This document shows, piece after piece, positions 50,369 through 57,791 of a stretch of 64,000 bases of DNA; within the stretch, counting starts at the first letter, position 1, and each line of letters begins with the position of its first letter. Made by a program: the position numbers and the translations under genes. This DNA comes from Novosphingobium pentaromativorans US6-1 (GTDB lineage: Bacteria > Pseudomonadota > Alphaproteobacteria > Sphingomonadales > Sphingomonadaceae), in contig NZ_CP009291.1 of the NCBI RefSeq assembly GCF_000767465.1, positions 2,267,501-2,331,500 of the forward strand, in the 5' to 3' direction. A model generated the notes under the pieces. It did not search any database. It was not told where the DNA came from and saw nothing but the letters and a program-made list of their open reading frames with translations.

Positions 50369-51802
50369 ATGGGTAAGGAAACCGGCTTCCTCGAGCTCGA
50401 CCGTCAGGATCGCACTTACGGCGATGCTTCGGAGCGACTGAAGAACTACAAGGAATTCGTCATTCCGCTTCCGGCGGAAACCCTCAAGGCACAAGCGTCG
50501 CGCTGCATGAACTGCGGCATCCCGCACTGCCATACGGGTTGCCCCGTCAACAACATCATCCCGGACTGGAACCACCTGGTCTACGAGGACGACTACCGCA
50601 ATGCGCTGGAAGTCCTCCACTCGACCAACAACTTTCCGGAATTCACCGGCCGCATCTGCCCCGCTCCGTGCGAGGCGGCCTGCACGCTGAACATCGTCGA
50701 CCAGCCGGTCACCATCAAGTCGATCGAATGCGCGATCGTCGACAAGGGCTGGGCCGAAGGCTGGATCACGCCGAAAATCCCGGCGAAGCGCACCGGCAAG
50801 TCGGTCGCCGTCGTCGGTTCGGGTCCGGCGGGCATGGCCTGCGCGCAGCAGCTTGCCCGCGCCGGCCACTCGGTCACCGTGTTCGAGAAGAACGACCGCG
50901 TCGGCGGGCTGATGCGTTACGGCATCCCCGACTTCAAGATGGAGAAGCACCTCATCAATCGCCGCGCGGCGCAGATGGAAGCCGAAGGCGTTGAGTTCAA
51001 GACTTCCGTCGAGGTGGGTGTCTCGGTCTCGGTAAACTCGCTCAAGGAAAACTACGACGCCGTCGTTTTCGCGGGCGGCGCCGAGGAAGCGCGCCGTCTC
51101 GACATTCCGGGTTCGGAACTACCGAGCGTGCGCCTGGCGATGGAATTCCTGACCCAGCAGAACAAGCGCAATGCCGGCGACGATGAACTGCGCGCCGCGC
51201 CGCGCGGCTCGCTGACCGCGACCGGCAAGCACGTCATCGTCATCGGCGGCGGTGACACCGGCTCCGACTGCGTCGGCACCTCGAACCGCCAGGGCGCCCT
51301 TTCGGTCACCCAGCTCGAGATCATGCCCAAGCCGCCGGTCCACGAGGACAAGGCCATGAGCTGGCCGAACTGGCCGCTCAAGCTGCGCACCTCCTCGAGC
51401 CATGAGGAAGGTTGCGAGCGCGACTGGGCCGTGCTGACCAAGCGCGTCATCGGCGACAACGACGTCAAGGCGCTCGAATGCGTCCGCGTCGAGTGGAAAG
51501 ACGGCAAGATGCACGAGGTCGCGGGCAGCGAGTTCACGCTCCAGGCCGACCTCATCCTGCTGGCCATGGGCTTCACCGGCCCCCGCAAGGCCGGCATGCT
51601 GGACCAGGCCGCCGTCGAGCTCGACCCGCGCGGCAACGTCAAGGCCGACACCGAGAAGTACCAGACAAACGACGAAAAGATCTTCTCCTGCGGCGACATG
51701 CGCCGTGGCCAGTCGCTGGTGGTCTGGGCAATCCGCGAGGGCCGCCAGTGCGCCCGCTCGGTCGACGAAATGCTCATGGGCGTGAGCGAACTGCCGCGCT
51801 GA
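50369..51802 (+). CDS. gltD: Glutamate synthase (NADPH) small subunit
   Basis: Supplies electrons from NADPH to GltB. 477 residues: an N-terminal 4Fe-4S region ([25 protein letters not shown]), FAD-binding [14 protein letters not shown], and NADPH-binding [15 protein letters not shown]. The ATG (MGKETGF) is preferred over a TTG nine bases upstream, which would leave only three bases after GAGG. A strong terminator follows. Confidence 0.97.
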   Translation: MGKETGFLELDRQDRTYGDASERLKNYKEFVIPLPAETLKAQASRCMNCGIPHCHTGCPVNNIIPDWNHLVYEDDYRNALEVLHSTNNFPEFTGRICPAPCEAACTLNIVDQPVTIKSIECAIVDKGWAEGWITPKIPAKRTGKSVAVVGSGPAGMACAQQLARAGHSVTVFEKNDRVGGLMRYGIPDFKMEKHLINRRAAQMEAEGVEFKTSVEVGVSVSVNSLKENYDAVVFAGGAEEARRLDIPGSELPSVRLAMEFLTQQNKRNAGDDELRAAPRGSLTATGKHVIVIGGGDTGSDCVGTSNRQGALSVTQLEIMPKPPVHEDKAMSWPNWPLKLRTSSSHEEGCERDWAVLTKRVIGDNDVKALECVRVEWKDGKMHEVAGSEFTLQADLILLAMGFTGPRKAGMLDQAAVELDPRGNVKADTEKYQTNDEKIFSCGDMRRGQSLVVWAIREGRQCARSVDEMLMGVSELPR

Positions 51803-51824
51803 GCCGGACCGGGCCGAAATCACG

Positions 51825-51858
51825 AAAGGGGCGTGCCGCAAGGCGCGCCCCTTTTTCG
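51825..51858 (+). terminator. Rho-independent terminator after gltD
   Basis: GGGGCGTGCC-GCAA-GGCGCGCCCC, a ten-pair stem with one T-G pair and a stable GCAA tetraloop, followed by TTTTT. Confidence 0.93.
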
Positions 51859-51929
51859 TTGGCACGAGGGCCCTTCGCCGCGATTCGCGCTGACCTCACC
51901 CGGAAATCTCCATAGAGAGCCGCGCGTGC

Positions 51930-51951
51930 TCATTCTGAGCCTGTCGAAGGA
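51930..51951. repeat. Dispersed-repeat-like element (TCATTCTGAGCCTGTCGAAGGA)
   Basis: The element, read from TCATTCTGAG to CTGTCGAAGGA, contains the reverse of CTTCGACAGGCTCAG, a motif I have seen repeated in many bacterial genomes including sphingomonads. It lies between the gltD terminator and ung. Only one copy is in this window. Confidence 0.5.
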
Positions 51952-52023
51952 ATCCGCAAACCGCCACTCAGGCCGAGCGGAGGGCAGCCTGGAATGGAAT
52001 TGGGCGCGGTGCTCCTGCCCCCC

Positions 52024-52713
52024 CTACCAGTCGATCGTCCCGCGCCCGTTCTCGGCAAGGAAGGCATTGGCGCGGCTGAAGTGGCGGCAGCCGAAGAACC
52101 CGGAATGCGCCGACAGCGGGCTGGGATGCGGCGCCGTCAGCACGAGATGGTGGCTCGAAGCCAGTCCCGGGACCCGCGACGCCTTCTTCTGCGCGTGGTT
52201 GCCCCAAAGGAGGAACACGCATGGCTCGCTCTTGGCGGCAACGGCTGCCACGGCAGCATCGGTGATCGCTTCCCAGCCCTTTTTCTGGTGCGAGCCGGCC
52301 TGCCCTTCCTCCACGGTCAGCGCATTGTTGAGCAGCAGCACGCCCTGGCGCGCCCAATGCTCCAGGTTGCCGTGACCCGGCGCGGTGACGCCGCAGTCGC
52401 TCGCCAGCTCCTTGTAGATATTCGCCAGCGATGGCGGCACGCGCACCCCTTCGGGCACCGAGAAAGCCAGGCCGTGCGCCTGGCCCGCGCCGTGATAGGG
52501 GTCCTGACCGAGAATCACGACCCGCACCGCGTCCAGCGGCGTCAGTTCGAGCGCACGCAGGCGATGGCCGTGCGGTGGATAGATTCGCTTGCCGGCTTCT
52601 TCCTGAGCCTGCAGCCAGCCGATCAACTGTCTGGATTCGCGCGATTCGAGCACCTCGCCCAGCACCGGCTGCCATGCCGGGGGCACTGACTGCGCGCTTG
52701 CTGTTGCATTCAT
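52024..52713 (-). CDS. ung: Uracil-DNA glycosylase (family 1)
   Basis: Removes uracil from DNA to start base-excision repair. 229 residues. Catalytic water-activating loop GQDPYHGAGQAHGLAFSVP, the FLLWGNHAQKK uracil-binding region and the DNA-intercalation loop HPSPLSAHSGFFGCRHFS are intact. ATG of MNATASAQ chosen; a longer frame has no support. It converges on gltD and diverges from the ribonuclease D gene. Confidence 0.96.
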   Translation of the reverse strand: MNATASAQSVPPAWQPVLGEVLESRESRQLIGWLQAQEEAGKRIYPPHGHRLRALELTPLDAVRVVILGQDPYHGAGQAHGLAFSVPEGVRVPPSLANIYKELASDCGVTAPGHGNLEHWARQGVLLLNNALTVEEGQAGSHQKKGWEAITDAAVAAVAAKSEPCVFLLWGNHAQKKASRVPGLASSHHLVLTAPHPSPLSAHSGFFGCRHFSRANAFLAENGRGTIDW

Positions 52714-52805
52714 GCCCGTTCGTCCTCCGAAAGCGCCAGGGAGCCGCCCTTCGCGAACAGCGCCCATTGCGAAACACCGGCCCAGTCCCTAAGCATTTTC
52801 GGATC

Positions 52806-53429
52806 ATGGCTGTCTATCTCCACGAAGAAGATCTCCCCGAAGGCGTCCTCGCCCCGGGCCCCGTCGCCGTCGATACCGAGACGATGGGCCTCATAACCCC
52901 GCGCGACCGCCTCTGCGTGGTCCAGATTTCCGATGGCAAGGGCGACGAGCATCTCGTCCGCTTCGGCCCCGGAAGCACATTCGATGCGCCTAATCTCAAG
53001 GCTGTCCTTGCCGATCCGGCACGCCTCAAACTTTACCATTTCGCGCGCTTCGACCTGGCCGCGATCGAACATTACCTGGGCGTGATGGCTGCGCCGGTGT
53101 TCTGCACCAAGATCGCCAGCAAGCTGGTGCGCACTTACACAGATCGCCACGGCCTGAAGGACCTCGTGCGCGAGCTTCTCGGCAAGGAAGTATCCAAGCA
53201 GCAGCAGTCGAGCGACTGGGGCGCACCCGAGCTGAGCGACGCGCAGAAGGACTATGCGGCATCGGACGTGCGCTATCTGCACGCCATGCACGAAATTCTC
53301 GTCGAGCGCCTCGCTCGCGAGAAGCGGACCGAGATCGCGCAGGCCTGTTTCGATTTCCTGCCGGCACGCGCCCGGCTCGACTTGGCCGGCTGGCCGGATC
53401 ACGACATCTTCAGCCACCAGGCCGCCTGA
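52806..53429 (+). CDS. rnd: Ribonuclease D-like 3'-5' exonuclease
   Basis: A 207-residue DEDDy-type exonuclease. VAVDTETMGL (ExoI, D/E), HFARFDLAAI (ExoII) and DYAASDVRYLHAMHE (ExoIII with Y). It lacks the HRDC domain of long RNase D, as do most alphaproteobacterial forms; likely trims tRNA or other RNAs. It is followed after six bases by lptC, forming a probable operon. Confidence 0.92.
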   Translation: MAVYLHEEDLPEGVLAPGPVAVDTETMGLITPRDRLCVVQISDGKGDEHLVRFGPGSTFDAPNLKAVLADPARLKLYHFARFDLAAIEHYLGVMAAPVFCTKIASKLVRTYTDRHGLKDLVRELLGKEVSKQQQSSDWGAPELSDAQKDYAASDVRYLHAMHEILVERLAREKRTEIAQACFDFLPARARLDLAGWPDHDIFSHQAA

Positions 53430-53435
53430 TCGACC

Positions 53436-54083
53436 ATGTCGGTCGAGGCCACCCAGATCCGCAACCGACGCCGGCACTTCGCTGCGCCGGGCGGTTCGCA
53501 TGACCGGCTTGTCGCCTTCCTCGCCAAGGCCCTGCCGGCAGGGATAGGCGTGGTTGCCGCCATCATGATTCTCATGCCCCTGTCGCCGCGCGGCGAGATC
53601 AGCTTCCTGCTTGACCGCAACAAGGTGGCCGTGACGAAGGAACGCATCCGCGTGGCCGATGCGGCCTATCGCGGCCTCGACGATCGCGGCCGGGCCTTCG
53701 TCGTCACGGCCGGAAGCGCGGTGCAGAAGTCCGCGAGCTTGCCGGTGGTGCAGATGCTGGACCTGGTGGCGCAGCTCAATCTCAACGACGGCCCCGCCAA
53801 GATCGACGCGCCACGCGGTGCGTACAATTACGATACCGAAACGATCAAGGTTGACGGGCCGGTGAATTTCGCGGCTGCGGACGGCTATCGCATGGTGACG
53901 AACAACGTCGCCATCGACGTCAAGGACCGCAAGGCCGTCGGCACGGGCGGCGTCGAAGGCAAAGTGCCCACCGGCACTTTCGCGGCGCAGACCATGAAGG
54001 CCGATTTCAACGAACGAACAGTCACGCTTGAAGGCAATGCCCGGCTGCGCATGACGCCCGGCAAGCTTAGGATACCGCAATGA
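53436..54083 (+). CDS. lptC: LPS export protein LptC
   Basis: Bitopic inner-membrane protein of the lipopolysaccharide transport bridge. 215 residues: a basic N-terminus, one transmembrane segment (about 26-47, FLAKALPAGIGVVAAIMILMPL) and a periplasmic beta-jellyroll with repeated strand pairs. The stop overlaps lptA by four bases. LptC sequences diverge widely, so the call leans on topology and on its neighbour. Confidence 0.87.
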   Translation: MSVEATQIRNRRRHFAAPGGSHDRLVAFLAKALPAGIGVVAAIMILMPLSPRGEISFLLDRNKVAVTKERIRVADAAYRGLDDRGRAFVVTAGSAVQKSASLPVVQMLDLVAQLNLNDGPAKIDAPRGAYNYDTETIKVDGPVNFAAADGYRMVTNNVAIDVKDRKAVGTGGVEGKVPTGTFAAQTMKADFNERTVTLEGNARLRMTPGKLRIPQ

Positions 54084-54607
54084 CCCGTCGCAGCCCGCGC
54101 CCTTTCACCTCCCGTGCCGCAATGCGCGTCGCCGTCGCCCTGCCGCTGCTGGCCGGCGCCAGCCTGATCGCGACGCAGCAGCTTGGCGCGCAAGTCTTCC
54201 CCGGCCATGACACCGATGCGCCGGTCGACTATGCCGCCGACCGCATCGAGCTGCAGGACAAGCAGAACCGCGTCGTGTTGACCGGCAATGTCGATATCAA
54301 GCAGACCGACCTGCGCCTGCGCGCCGCGCGCACCGTCGTCAATTTCACCAATGCCGATGAGCTCAAGCTCCAGCGGATCACGGCCAGCGGCGGGGTGACC
54401 GTTACCCGCGGCAACGAAGTGGCAACCGGCGATACCGCGATCTACGACTTCAACAAGCGCATCATCACGATGATCGGCAATGCCTCGCTCAAGCGCGATT
54501 CCGACACCCTGCGCGGCGGGCGTTTCGTCATCGACCTGAAGAGCGGGGTATCCTCGGCTTCGGGTGGCCGGGTCTCGGGCACTTTCAGCGTTCCCAAGCA
54601 GAACTGA
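54080..54607 (+). CDS. lptA: LPS transport periplasmic protein LptA (OstA-like)
   Basis: Periplasmic bridge protein that carries LPS. 175 residues with a signal peptide (RVAVALPLLAGASLIATQQLGA, cleaved near residue 40), then beta-jellyroll strands with the OstA signature YAADRIELQDKQNRVVLTGNV. The start ATG overlaps the lptC stop. lptB, which normally follows, is not here. Confidence 0.92.
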   Translation: MTRRSPRPFTSRAAMRVAVALPLLAGASLIATQQLGAQVFPGHDTDAPVDYAADRIELQDKQNRVVLTGNVDIKQTDLRLRAARTVVNFTNADELKLQRITASGGVTVTRGNEVATGDTAIYDFNKRIITMIGNASLKRDSDTLRGGRFVIDLKSGVSSASGGRVSGTFSVPKQN

Positions 54608-54614
54608 CGGATGC

Positions 54615-54631
54615 GGGGCCACAATGGCCCC
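54615..54631. terminator. Short hairpin after lptA
   Basis: GGGGCC-ACAAT-GGCCCC stem just after the lptA stop; no T run, so weak. Confidence 0.35.
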
Positions 54632-54701
54632 CGACGCCAGCGTTCAGCGCAACTGACGCCAGGGCAACGATCGATGTAGGTCGAGGCTTCGTCCTTCGCG
54701 C

Positions 54702-56099
54702 TCAGAACGCGCGGTCGTGGACCAGAACGCGCAAGGTCAGGAACAGAATCTTGATGTCGCGGCCGATGGTCCAGCCCTCGAGATACTCAAGATCGGACTG
54801 AAGGCGCTTCACGAGGTCGCCCTCGTGATCGGTGGCACCGCGAAAGCCGCGCACCTGTGCCAGGCCGCTGAGGCCCGGCTTCAGGCTGTGCCGCTGCCAG
54901 TAACGGCGGTCCACTTCCCAGAAGAGCTTCTGCCCCGCCAGCGAGCCGGTGGCGTGCGGGCGGGGTCCGACTAGGCTCATGTCGCCGAGCAGGACGTTGA
55001 AGAGCTGCGGCAGCTCGTCGAGGCTGGTCGAGCGGATGAACCTGCCGACCGGAGTGATCCGCTTGTCGTCCTTCGAGGCCGAGACATTTCCGTCGCTATC
55101 GCACAGCGCCGTCGTCATGCTGCGGAACTTGTACATGTTGAAGAAGCAGTTGCCCCGTCCCATGCGCTTCTGGATGAACAGGACCGGGCCACCGTCCTGC
55201 AGCTTGATCGCCAATGCGACAACGATCAGCAATGGCGAAAGCACGAGGATCGCCGAGCCGGCGAAGGCCATGTCGAAGATGCGCTTGATCGCGCGCTGGC
55301 GCAGGCCGAGCGGCCCCGCGGAAACCATCAGCAGACCGTGATTGCCGATCGTGCGGGCGCCCTGCGCGCCCAGCCTGGCAACCTGATCGTCCAGTACTTC
55401 GCCTTCGACGTTGGCGCCCTTGAGGATCATCGCCCAATCGAGGCGACGATCCGACGGACAGCTGACGACAACCCGATCGATGTTGCGCAGGACCAGACCG
55501 ACACGATCGAGATCGTCCGGGTCGTTGAGATTGGGGCGCAGGCCCATGGCCGCTGCGGAAATGCGGATGGCATTGCGGATATGCACCTGCGGTCCGCCAT
55601 CATCGATGATCAGCTCGTTGATCACGCTGCGCCCGCAGCGCCACGTCACGAAGCTGCGCATCTGCAGGCGCAGCCAGGCGATCAGGGCCATGGCCAGAAC
55701 GGCACCGCCACTGAAGGTCACGCGCGAAAAGTCCGCCGACGAACTGGTCAGGAACTGGACGAAGACAACGACCGCAATGGCAATCACGAATGCCAGTTCC
55801 GCTCGCATGATCCCGGACCAGCCCGATCTGAGCGCATCGATGGAATATGCCCCGTTGTAGAAGGCGATGGTCAGAAAGATCGGGAAGATCAAAGACCCGT
55901 AAAGAACGGAATCGTAGAAACCTTCCCTGGCCATATACAACTGGCCCGCAATGGCAAAACCCAGGAAAACCCCGACCACGTCACTGAGGAGTAGAGCCAG
56001 ATAGCATTGCAGCTTGCGACGAACGAGCGAAGGGGCAACGAGCAGCTCGTCGAATTCCTGGCCGTTAATGAACTCGCCCTTCGTCAGCGGCGCATTCAT
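54702..56099 (-). CDS. Polyprenyl glycosylphosphotransferase (WcaJ/GumD-like initiating sugar transferase)
   Basis: Starts repeat-unit synthesis by moving a sugar-1-phosphate to a polyprenyl carrier. 465 residues: four to five N-terminal membrane helices, a cytosolic linker domain, a further helix, and a C-terminal bacterial sugar-transferase domain with KRIFDMAFAG, FIQKRMGRG, MYKFRSM and SLDELPQLFNVLLGDMSLVGPRP. ATG of MNAPLTKG picked. The region upstream contains a 20-bp palindrome. Such enzymes serve exopolysaccharide, O-antigen or capsule routes. Confidence 0.9.
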   Translation of the reverse strand: MNAPLTKGEFINGQEFDELLVAPSLVRRKLQCYLALLLSDVVGVFLGFAIAGQLYMAREGFYDSVLYGSLIFPIFLTIAFYNGAYSIDALRSGWSGIMRAELAFVIAIAVVVFVQFLTSSSADFSRVTFSGGAVLAMALIAWLRLQMRSFVTWRCGRSVINELIIDDGGPQVHIRNAIRISAAAMGLRPNLNDPDDLDRVGLVLRNIDRVVVSCPSDRRLDWAMILKGANVEGEVLDDQVARLGAQGARTIGNHGLLMVSAGPLGLRQRAIKRIFDMAFAGSAILVLSPLLIVVALAIKLQDGGPVLFIQKRMGRGNCFFNMYKFRSMTTALCDSDGNVSASKDDKRITPVGRFIRSTSLDELPQLFNVLLGDMSLVGPRPHATGSLAGQKLFWEVDRRYWQRHSLKPGLSGLAQVRGFRGATDHEGDLVKRLQSDLEYLEGWTIGRDIKILFLTLRVLVHDRAF

Positions 56100-56156
56100 C
56101 AGTCTCGCACTCCTCGAATCCAACTGCACAATGCCTGCTTTCTTCACAGATAGCTG

Positions 56157-56176
56157 GCATCGATTACACTCGATGC
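56157..56176. promoter_or_regulatory. Palindrome upstream of the glycosylphosphotransferase gene
   Basis: Perfect GCATCG-N8-CGATGC about 58 bp before the start codon. Operator-like; regulator unknown. Confidence 0.4.
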
Positions 56177-56253
56177 GATGCTGCACTGCAAAAGATACTG
56201 AAGCTTAAAAACGTGGCATGCAATTGGAAAAGCGGATTAAGTCCAACCGTTCC

Positions 56254-57297
56254 CTATGTCCGCTGCTTCACCGTCAAACAGGCGATTCTGGCTATTTCGA
56301 GCAGTCCTTCAGCCAAAAGGAGTTCCGCGTCCTGGCTATTCGCCAGCAACGACTGGTGCATTGCAACAAGTTTCGCGGTGAGGCGTTCGATTCGCGGACC
56401 ACGCCAGATGCGCAATTGTTCGTTGAGCGCGGGCTGATCCTTCCAGAAGATACGACGCGCGCCCGCTTCGGCCTTGAGGAGCCCGGCAACGTCGCCGCCG
56501 CGGCCCAGCTTCGCGTTCAGCGCGGCCAGCTGCGCCGTCCGACGCTCGAAGGCAAGCAGCAGGCCGACCGGATTCATCCCAAGTTCGCGCATCCGCTTCA
56601 GTTCGCTCGCAACCGCATTGCGGCGCCCACCGAGCACGGTATCGACCAGGGGCGAGAAATCGTCGTCTTCCGTCTGCGCGCCCACGGAGTCGAGATCGGC
56701 CGCGGAAACCGGTCGCGGCGTCTCCGGCGAAGCATCGAGATAGAGCGCCAGCTTCTCCACTTCGGAGCGGGCGATCCGGCTGTCGAGGCCAGCGCCGCGG
56801 GCGATGCGCTCGGCCAGCTCACCGCCCATCTTGAGGCCGGCGCCATTGGCCATCGTGCGCACAGCGCCGGTCACGGCGCCGAGATCGGGCGGATAGAACA
56901 TCGCCACGAGGGCATCGTCGCGGTTGATCAGCAGCTTCGCGGTGCGCGACTTGTCGGTCGCCCCGGTGGCGACAATCACGACCGGGCAGGACTCGACATC
57001 GTCCTCGATCAGGTTGCGCACCGCGTCATGGGCCTCGTCGCCCTGGGCTCGCACCCAGATGTGGCGGGTTCCACCGAACAGCGAATTGGAGCGGGCCTCG
57101 TCACCCAGGCGCACCGGGTCCCTGCGCAGTTCCGCGCCGGGCAACTCGATCCGCTCGCCCGGATCCGCCAGCAAAGAGACCAGCTTGTGCGCAGCATCGA
57201 GCGCGCCGGATTCGTCCGGGCCGCAGAAAAAGGCAACGCGCACATCGCGAGCTGCGCGTGAAGCGATCCCGGCGAAGTCTTTCTGCGTCGCCTTCAC
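56254..57297 (-). CDS. holA: DNA polymerase III delta subunit
   Basis: Clamp-loader subunit, 347 residues. AAA+-like fold with VAFFCGPDESGALDAAHKLV near the start, a central KSRTAKLLINRD region and the C-terminal helical collar (LGMNPVGLLLAFERRTAQL). Its start overlaps the lptE stop by four bases in the common leuS-lptE-holA order of this class. Confidence 0.92.
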   Translation of the reverse strand: MKATQKDFAGIASRAARDVRVAFFCGPDESGALDAAHKLVSLLADPGERIELPGAELRRDPVRLGDEARSNSLFGGTRHIWVRAQGDEAHDAVRNLIEDDVESCPVVIVATGATDKSRTAKLLINRDDALVAMFYPPDLGAVTGAVRTMANGAGLKMGGELAERIARGAGLDSRIARSEVEKLALYLDASPETPRPVSAADLDSVGAQTEDDDFSPLVDTVLGGRRNAVASELKRMRELGMNPVGLLLAFERRTAQLAALNAKLGRGGDVAGLLKAEAGARRIFWKDQPALNEQLRIWRGPRIERLTAKLVAMHQSLLANSQDAELLLAEGLLEIARIACLTVKQRT

Positions 57298-57791
57298 TGG
57301 CTCGTATCGCCGCGCAGACGCAGCGCGACATTGGTGACGATCCGGCTGGCGACGTCCTTGGCGAGGTTCTCCAGCGCCGCCTGTTCGGCTGCGATCGTCG
57401 CATAGTCCGAGGAGACCACGTCGATGCCCGCGTCCGAACCGGCGGAGGCGTCGAGGACGATCTCGTCGCTGTTCAGGTCGACGAGCTGGTAGCGGGCCCG
57501 CAGCGTGCGCCGTTCACGGCCGACGGTGTCGTCGGACAAGAGCGCGAAGCCCTCCAGCTTGTCATCGAGCCGGACATCGAGGCGATAGCGCGGCGTCGAG
57601 CCAGCCTGTCCCTTGCCCAGCTGGTCGACCAGAGCATTGCGCACGAGCCAGCCCGCGCGCCCTTCTATCGCGGCCACCTGGATGTCGGACAGGCCGCGCG
57701 CCACGGCGCCGCTGCCGCCACCGGCATACATCGGCTGCAACCCGCAACCGGCGAGCATCAGTGCTCCGAACAGGGCCAGGGCGCGTTTCAC
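57294..57791 (-). CDS. lptE: LPS-assembly lipoprotein LptE
   Basis: Outer-membrane lipoprotein plug for LptD. 165 residues with a lipobox LAGC (lipid cysteine C16) after a short signal peptide, then a mixed alpha/beta domain ending VASRIVTNVALRL. GTG start overlaps the leuS stop (GTGA). Sequence similarity of LptE is low across species, so context (between leuS and holA) is the main support. Confidence 0.88.
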   Translation of the reverse strand: MKRALALFGALMLAGCGLQPMYAGGGSGAVARGLSDIQVAAIEGRAGWLVRNALVDQLGKGQAGSTPRYRLDVRLDDKLEGFALLSDDTVGRERRTLRARYQLVDLNSDEIVLDASAGSDAGIDVVSSDYATIAAEQAALENLAKDVASRIVTNVALRLRGDTSQ

